DNA of 9,965 bases from Actinomycetota bacterium. GTDB lineage: Bacteria > Actinomycetota > Actinomycetes > Mycobacteriales > Mycobacteriaceae. Positions 5,778-9,965 of the stretch are shown here, in pieces; position 1 is the stretch's first letter, and the number at the start of each line of letters is the position of its first letter. A program made the translations under genes and the position numbers. The notes under the pieces are model-generated. The model searched no databases and had not been told where the DNA came from. It saw only the letters and a program-made list of their open reading frames with translations. The stretch lies in the NCBI GenBank assembly GCA_005787665.1, contig SYAB01000279.1, forward strand, positions 1 to 9,965, read 5' to 3'.

Positions 5778-7190
5778 GTGAGCCGTATCGACCGATTCTT
5801 CGAGATCTCCGCGCGCGGTTCTACCGTCGGCGCCGAAGTCCGGGGCGGGCTGGTCACCTTCATCGCGATGGCTTACATCATCGTGCTGAACCCGATCATC
5901 CTGTCCGGCCCGGCGGACGTCGCCGGAAACCAGCTGCAGTTCGCCCAGGTGTCGGCGGTGACCGCGCTGACCGCGGGAGTCATGACGATCCTGTTCGGCG
6001 TGATCGCCCGGCTGCCCTTCGCCTTCGCCGCGGGACTGGGTATCAACTCCTTCCTGGCGACCTCGGTCGTGGGCACCCTGACCTGGCCCGAGGCGATGGG
6101 TCTGGTGGTGATCAACGGGCTGGTCATCGTCGCGCTGGCAGTCTCGGGACTTCGGCAGAAGGTGTTCGACGCGGTACCCATGGAACTGAAGCTGGCCATC
6201 ACCGCCGGCATCGGCTTGTTCATCCTGTTCATCGGCCTGGTCGATGCCGGGTTCGTCGGTTCCACCGGACTCGCATCACCGCCGGTGGGCCTGGGCGCCA
6301 ACGGTGACGGCTCCATCACGACCGTGCCCACCGTCGTCTTCGTCCTCACCCTGCTGCTGACCGGCGTGCTGGTGGCCCGCGGTGTCCGCGGCGGGATCCT
6401 GATCGGCCTGGTCGCCGGAACGGTTCTCGCCGTCGCCGTCGAGGCGATCTGGCATCTGGGGTCAGCGGTCGACAACCCCGGCGGCTGGCGGCTGTCGGTG
6501 CCGGCGTTGTCTGGTTCGCCCGTCGCGATGCCCGACCTGTCCCTGGTCGGTGCGGTCAGCCTGGACAGCTTCGCCCGGATCGGGACCCTGGCGGCGACCG
6601 TGCTGGTGTTCACCCTGGTGTTCACCAACTTCTTCGACGCTCTCGGCACCCTCACCGGGCTGTCCCGCCAAGCGGGACTGGCGAATTCGGACGGCACCTT
6701 CCCCCGGCTGCGCGCCGCGCTGATCGTGGAGGGGGCCGGCGCGGTGGCCGGCGGCGCCACCTCGGCGTCGTCGAACACGGTGTTCATCGAATCCGGCGCC
6801 GGGATCGAGGAGGGTGCCCGGACCGGCCTGGCGAACCTGGTCACCGGGGCGCTGTTCGTGGCCGCCATGTTCGTCTCCCCGCTGGCGTCCATCGTGCCGA
6901 CCGAGGTCGCGGCCGCCGCGCTGGTGGTCGTCGGCGCGATGATGTTCGCCCAGTTGCGCCATGTCGACATCACGCAGTTCGCCGTCGCCCTCCCGGTCGT
7001 GCTGACGGTCGCGGTGATGCCGATGAGCTACTCGATCGCCAACGGCATCGGGGTCGGATTCCTCAGCTGGGTCGTGCTGCGATCGGCGACCGGCCGGGCC
7101 CGCGAGGTCAGTCCGCTGCTCTGGATCGTCGCGGCCGGGTTCCTGCTGTACTTCGCCCGTGACGGCGTCCAGGGACTCCTCGGCGGCTGA
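5778..7190 (+). CDS. NCS2-family purine permease (AzgA/PbuG-like; adenine/guanine/hypoxanthine uptake)
   Basis: An inner-membrane, proton-coupled nucleobase importer of 470 residues with about a dozen or more hydrophobic segments, the usual size for the AzgA branch of NCS2. Family signatures include the N-terminal RFFEISARGSTVGAEVRGGLVTFIAMAYII (split here over 7-35), FAAGLGINSFLA (83-94), QKVFDAVPMELK, NFFDALGTLTG (284-294, Asp287) and TSASSNTVFIESGAGIEEGARTGL (328-351, Glu338). Asp287 and Glu338 lie where family members place substrate- and proton-coupling acids. Similarity is clearly to the AzgA/PbuG/PbuO group rather than to the xanthine/uracil group, but the exact purine cannot be read from the sequence. 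The GTG start directly follows a well-placed -10 box, so it may be translated from a leaderless mRNA. No purine salvage enzyme is adjacent. Confidence 0.93.
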   Translation: MSRIDRFFEISARGSTVGAEVRGGLVTFIAMAYIIVLNPIILSGPADVAGNQLQFAQVSAVTALTAGVMTILFGVIARLPFAFAAGLGINSFLATSVVGTLTWPEAMGLVVINGLVIVALAVSGLRQKVFDAVPMELKLAITAGIGLFILFIGLVDAGFVGSTGLASPPVGLGANGDGSITTVPTVVFVLTLLLTGVLVARGVRGGILIGLVAGTVLAVAVEAIWHLGSAVDNPGGWRLSVPALSGSPVAMPDLSLVGAVSLDSFARIGTLAATVLVFTLVFTNFFDALGTLTGLSRQAGLANSDGTFPRLRAALIVEGAGAVAGGATSASSNTVFIESGAGIEEGARTGLANLVTGALFVAAMFVSPLASIVPTEVAAAALVVVGAMMFAQLRHVDITQFAVALPVVLTVAVMPMSYSIANGIGVGFLSWVVLRSATGRAREVSPLLWIVAAGFLLYFARDGVQGLLGG

Positions 7191-7244
7191 GCCCGCCACG
7201 CGTTTTGGGTCAACTTCACCGGCAAGGACTCACCAGCGGGCAAG

Positions 7245-7442
7245 ATGACCGCCATGAGCGATGTCACCATCACCACCCTGACCGACGGTCCCCTCGAGGT
7301 CTCCGGCGAGGTCGAGATCCTCGACGCCGGTGGCACCCTGGTCAAGCAGACCACTAAGTGCTACCTGTGCCGCTGCGGTCACTCCGCGAAGAAGCCGTTC
7401 TGCGACGGTGCGCACAAGCGTGAGGGGTTCAGCGCCCCGTGA
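7245..7442 (+). CDS. CDGSH iron-sulfur domain protein
   Basis: A 65-residue cytoplasmic protein that should bind a [2Fe-2S] cluster through three Cys and one His. The signature C-x-C-x2-S-x3-P-x-C-D-G-A-H is complete: Cys42, Cys44, Cys53 and His57 are the expected ligands, with Ala in place of the Ser of CDGSH. Cys39 is an additional nearby cysteine. The N-terminal 35 residues form a short beta-rich lead (GPLEVSGEVEILDAGGT) typical of small stand-alone bacterial members. They act in electron transfer or redox/iron sensing, with no defined partner here. ATG 7245 and ATG 7254 are both in frame and neither has a strong ribosome site; the shorter form would be 62 residues. It begins 54 bases after the permease stop and could be cotranscribed with it. 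Confidence 0.9.
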   Translation: MTAMSDVTITTLTDGPLEVSGEVEILDAGGTLVKQTTKCYLCRCGHSAKKPFCDGAHKREGFSAP

Positions 7443-7484
7443 CGTGCGCCCGCAGCGAAACGCCGCAGGTCCGCGCGGCGCACG
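7443..7484 (+). terminator. Possible GC-rich terminator after the CDGSH gene
   Basis: CGTGCGCC (7443-7450) pairs exactly with GGCGCACG (7477-7484), beginning directly after the TGA. The 26-base loop contains a small GCG-AAA-CGC hairpin. There is no T-run. Confidence 0.35.
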
Positions 7485-7498
7485 GCGGCGATGGCCAC

Positions 7499-7504
7499 TA
7501 GACT
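7499..7504 (+). promoter_or_regulatory. Candidate -10 box for the lipoprotein / secreted protein pair
   Basis: TAGACT is a good mycobacterial TANNNT box. Transcription would start near 7511, giving a leader of about 60 bases ending in AAGGGG (7561-7566), 7 bases before the ATG at 7574. No clear -35 hexamer is seen at the proper distance. Confidence 0.45.
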
Positions 7505-7573
7505 GGCACCAATGGACCGCGCGGGTCTGCGTCCTCGGGCGTAGTCGTGGCGCGAGAACAAAGGGGATATCTC

Positions 7574-7846
7574 ATGAGCTCTGGTCGTTTCGCGGGCCGC
7601 ATCGCGGTCGTCGTGGGTGGTACTGCCATCGTGGCTGCGGGCGCGCTGAGCGCGTGCAGTCCCTCGTCCGAGAAGGACGCTCCATCGACGTCGACGACGC
7701 CGCCCACCACGAGTGCCCCGTCGGCCTCGCCCACCGAGAAGGCGATCGGGCCTGGTGGGAACAACTTCTTCTCGCCGACGATCAATCCCGCCCCGCCGGG
7801 TGCGGTGTGCAAAGAGGTCGTCAACGGGGTGTGCGTAAGCCGGTGA
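7574..7846 (+). CDS. Small Ser/Thr/Pro-rich lipoprotein of unknown function
   Basis: A 90-residue exported lipoprotein that I cannot assign to a named family. The signal peptide (basic R5/R9, hydrophobic 10-24) ends in the lipobox LSAC (25-28), so Cys28 should be lipidated. Residues 29-54 form a Ser/Thr/Pro linker of the sort that is often O-glycosylated in mycobacteria. The C-terminal 30 residues (GPGGNNFFSPTINPAPPGAVC...NGVCVSR) contain two cysteines, Cys79 and Cys87, that may form a small disulfide loop. The ATG is chosen for AAGGGG 7 bases upstream and the signal peptide; the frame extends 27 bases upstream to 7547 without a ribosome site. Its end overlaps the start of the next exported protein, so the two are likely cotranscribed. 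Confidence 0.78.
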   Translation: MSSGRFAGRIAVVVGGTAIVAAGALSACSPSSEKDAPSTSTTPPTTSAPSASPTEKAIGPGGNNFFSPTINPAPPGAVCKEVVNGVCVSR

Positions 7847-8349
7847 CACGCCTCGGGCTCTGGTTGGTGGCCGGGATCGCGTGCTCGGTCGGGTTCGCCC
7901 CGACCGCCGCGGCCGACCCCGCACCGGACTGGAGCGGCTGGTACCGAATCACGTTCCACACCGACCGGAAATCCGGCACCAGTGCGGCGGCCGAGCAATC
8001 GGAGGAGCCCTATACCGCCTGGTACCGGTTCGCCACCGATTGTTCGTCGGGGAGTTGTTCGGCCTCGGTGCTCGACGGCCCGTCGCCGAAGGACAACGTG
8101 TCCGCCGAGACGGACTTCGAGTGGACCGGGTCGCAATGGTCGCGCACGAACAGCTGGCGGTGGGACTGCCTCCTGCCCGACCGCACCCTCACCTTCGACT
8201 CGGCGAGTTCGGTGACCACCTACACGCCCCGGCCGGACGGTTCGCTGGCCGGGATGTTCGCCACCAACATCGGCGCGGGCGCTTGTGAGGGCACCGTCTA
8301 CATCCCCCTCACCGCGGTCCCGTCCGACCCTGTCACGACGACCGCGTGA
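7831..8349 (+). CDS. Secreted beta-rich protein of unknown function
   Basis: A 172-residue exported protein without a recognised named domain. The N-terminus (RKPVTRLGLWLVAGIACSVGFAPTAAA) is a Sec signal peptide, with likely cleavage after the A-A-A and before DPAPDWSG. The mature part is rich in Trp, Tyr, Ser and Thr with alternating polar/hydrophobic stretches (WYRITFHT, AWYRFATDC, FEWTGSQWS, WRWDC, TLTFDS, CEGTVYIPLTAVP), suggesting a single beta-sandwich or barrel domain with two disulfides. The general pattern recalls small secreted mycobacterial proteins, but that is a visual impression. Two in-frame GTG starts are possible. GTG 7831 gives a more basic signal peptide and has AGAGG upstream, though far off (13 bases). 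GTG 7843 overlaps the lipoprotein stop by 4 bases (GTGA) and suits translational coupling. It converges on the molybdopterin oxidoreductase with no gap. Confidence 0.8.
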   Translation: MRKPVTRLGLWLVAGIACSVGFAPTAAADPAPDWSGWYRITFHTDRKSGTSAAAEQSEEPYTAWYRFATDCSSGSCSASVLDGPSPKDNVSAETDFEWTGSQWSRTNSWRWDCLLPDRTLTFDSASSVTTYTPRPDGSLAGMFATNIGAGACEGTVYIPLTAVPSDPVTTTA

Positions 8350-9965
8350 TCAGATCGGCATCCGGAAGCCGTAGAACTCCTGGTCCTCGTTGTACCCGCC
8401 CTGGCCCGCCCCGAGGTGTTCGAAGGACTCGACGAATTCGATCGCCTCGATCCACTTCACCTGCTTGAAGCCCAGTTCCACTTCGTTGCGCAGCCGAAGC
8501 GGTGCGCCGTGCGACTCGTTGAGCGGCTCCCCGTTCATCGCGTACGCCAGGATCGTCAACTCGTGCTCCATGCTGGCGATCGGATGGCAGTCGTAGTAGC
8601 GGCCGCCCACCGGACCGTCGGAAAAGGAATAGAACACAACCCATTTCGCGTTCGGCGCCGGCTCGACCAGCTCGCAGATCGATCGCATCGGCACGCCCGC
8701 CCATTTGGCTACGCCCGACCATCCCTGGATGCAGAAGTGCTGGGTGATCTGCTCCTGACGGGGCATGGCGAGAAGTTCCCGGTAGCTCAATTCCACCGGA
8801 TTGCCGACCAGACCGTCGATACGGAGTCGGTAGTCCTGCCAGCCGCCCGCCTTCAGGTCGGCATACCGCTCGCTGACGGGTCGTTCGCCGTTGGTCCAGA
8901 AGTACGGCGAGATATCGGCCTCGGTGTAGGTCGCCGTGGGGTTGGTCCGCTCGCCCAGCCGTTTGACGCCGCCGACGATGAATCGGCCGACTCGCTGGAC
9001 GGCCCGGGGATATCTGATGGTCAACGGCGAAGCGGCGAACCAGAAGCCGATGACGACGGCCATCCAGACGAGATAAAGCGCCACGCCGGTCCACGATTTC
9101 GTGTCGGTGCCCAGCGTCATGTGATTGACGTTGCCGACGAATCCGGTCACGAAGATCATCAGGGTGTGGACGGCGATGAAGACCAACATCCACACCAGGA
9201 CGCCGAAGTGCAGGGTTCGTGCTACCTGGCGGTTGAGCAGTCCCGCGCCGGTGCCGAATCGACCGGCGATGGCGGGTGCCTGGAGTAACCCGGTCACCAG
9301 TGCCACGGGGGCCGCGATGAAGACGGTGATGAAGTAGGCCAGCAACTGCAGGGCGTTGTAGGTGCTGAAGCCGGCGTTCTCGGGAAGGTCCAGGGACAGA
9401 TACTGCATCGCGGTCGACAGCGCGTTGGGAAACACCTCGAGTGAGGTGGGGATCAGGCGCTTGTACTCGTCGGTGCTGAACAGCAGCACGTAGAACACCA
9501 CACCGTTGACCAGCCAGAGCAGGTCGAAGGAGAAGTGCCACCACCGCGCCAGGCCGACCGAGTGGCGAAATCCCGGAATTCCCAGATGTTTCGGCAGCGC
9601 GACCGAGTCTTCCTTCGCCGTCCATACCGATCCGGGATCGTCGCTGTCCCGTCGGTCGGACGGCACTGGTCCGCGTAGTCGCAGCCATTCGGTGTCGGGT
9701 CTGCTGCCGGCGTTCAGGTACAGGCGCGGATGGTCGGCCAGTATCTGAATGCCCGCCCGGATGATGAACATCATGAACAGCAGGTTCAGGAAATGCTGCC
9801 AGCGCAGCCACCAGGGAAAGCCGCTGGAGACCGGTTGCACGTATTCGGCCGAGGTTCCGGGGTATTTCGCGATGAATTCGCCAAACCACGGGTATCGGGC
9901 CATCTCCCGCACCACCGCGATGGACAGCACCAGCGCAGCGATGCCCAGGGGGATCAGCCAGAGGC
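8350..9965 (-). CDS. Cytochrome b561-like / molybdopterin (sulfite oxidase-type) fusion oxidoreductase, N-terminus outside window
   Basis: The frame is open to the end of the window. The codons at 9931-9963 encode LWLIPLGIAAL and complete a membrane helix, so the GTG at 9930 is not the start and the gene continues beyond 9965. About 537 residues are visible. The N-terminal half is a multi-helix membrane domain with His residues in or near helices (WLRWQHFLNL, ARWWHFSFDLLW, RTLHFGVLVWMLVFIAVHTLMI), as in b-type heme-binding cytochrome b561 proteins. The C-terminal 200 or so residues match the sulfite oxidase-type molybdopterin domain. It has HFCIQGWSGVAKWAG, whose Cys (codon 8731-8733) should ligate molybdenum, then GGRYYDCHPIASMEHELTILAYAMNGEPLNESHGAPLRL, a family hallmark. 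The protein probably passes electrons between a Mo-cofactor substrate site and the respiratory chain through heme; the substrate is unknown. No separate cytochrome subunit is needed because it is fused. Confidence 0.9.
   Translation of the reverse strand, partial: LWLIPLGIAALVLSIAVVREMARYPWFGEFIAKYPGTSAEYVQPVSSGFPWWLRWQHFLNLLFMMFIIRAGIQILADHPRLYLNAGSRPDTEWLRLRGPVPSDRRDSDDPGSVWTAKEDSVALPKHLGIPGFRHSVGLARWWHFSFDLLWLVNGVVFYVLLFSTDEYKRLIPTSLEVFPNALSTAMQYLSLDLPENAGFSTYNALQLLAYFITVFIAAPVALVTGLLQAPAIAGRFGTGAGLLNRQVARTLHFGVLVWMLVFIAVHTLMIFVTGFVGNVNHMTLGTDTKSWTGVALYLVWMAVVIGFWFAASPLTIRYPRAVQRVGRFIVGGVKRLGERTNPTATYTEADISPYFWTNGERPVSERYADLKAGGWQDYRLRIDGLVGNPVELSYRELLAMPRQEQITQHFCIQGWSGVAKWAGVPMRSICELVEPAPNAKWVVFYSFSDGPVGGRYYDCHPIASMEHELTILAYAMNGEPLNESHGAPLRLRNEVELGFKQVKWIEAIEFVESFEHLGAGQGGYNEDQEFYGFRMPI

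Noticed and set aside
7330..7830. Upstream part of the frame containing the secreted protein
   Set aside because: It overlaps the CDGSH gene and the lipoprotein in another frame and precedes a typical signal peptide; the translated text has no domain.
8416..9288. Plus-strand frame of 290 codons opposite the molybdopterin oxidoreductase
   Set aside because: It is antisense to clear membrane and Mo-cofactor domains, and its Arg/His/Asp-rich product has no recognisable domain.
1..9965. A novel defence or mobile system in this window
   Set aside because: There is no integrase, transposase, toxin-antitoxin, restriction or CRISPR gene and no flanking repeat. The only nuclease carries an export signal and belongs to a common actinobacterial secreted family, and base composition looks uniform by eye.

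Overview
This is an ordinary-looking stretch of high-GC actinobacterial chromosome, most probably from a mycobacterium (Mycobacterium/Mycolicibacterium group). The case rests on a long two-domain isocitrate lyase of the ICL2 type, a DUF732 lipoprotein, secreted proteins with mycobacterial-style lipoboxes and signal peptides, frequent GTG starts, TANNNT-type -10 motifs and an apparent leaderless start. The genus is inferred from family content; no rRNA or tRNA gene is present to confirm it. I see no insertion sequence, phage gene, CRISPR array or tRNA, and no gene-free stretch over 300 bases.

Layout. Bases 1-117 hold the Pro/Ala-rich C-terminal end of an upstream + strand gene, followed by a GC-rich hairpin. 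Then comes isocitrate lyase 2 (279-2564, +), which opens the glyoxylate shunt and also carries the C-terminal acyl-CoA-sensing domain. A very strong two-way hairpin (2597-2644) separates it from a convergent DHRS1-like short-chain dehydrogenase (2655-3485, -). A divergent intergenic region with an inverted repeat and a TTGACA promoter candidate leads to a DUF732 lipoprotein (3630-3950, +). This converges on a membrane-anchored or secreted HNH nuclease of the DUF1524 family (3967-4782, -).

Divergent from the nuclease are two transporters on the + strand: an aquaglyceroporin (4900-5727) and an AzgA/PbuG-type purine permease (5778-7190), whose GTG fits a leaderless start. A tiny CDGSH iron-sulfur protein follows (7245-7442). 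After a promoter candidate comes an overlapping pair of exported proteins: a small Ser/Thr/Pro-rich lipoprotein (7574-7846) and a secreted beta-rich protein of unknown function (7831-8349). The window ends inside a minus-strand fusion of a cytochrome b561-like membrane domain and a sulfite-oxidase-type molybdopterin domain (8350-9965). Its stop codon directly abuts the stop of the secreted protein.

How the genes fit together. There is no single obvious pathway or defence system. The themes are carbon assimilation (ICL2, glycerol uptake), purine uptake, redox enzymes (SDR, CDGSH protein, Mo-cytochrome oxidoreductase) and several cell-envelope or secreted proteins. The most informative details are local: the hairpins shared between convergent genes, the leaderless start, the tandem duplication in the nuclease linker, and the abutting stops within TGATCA.
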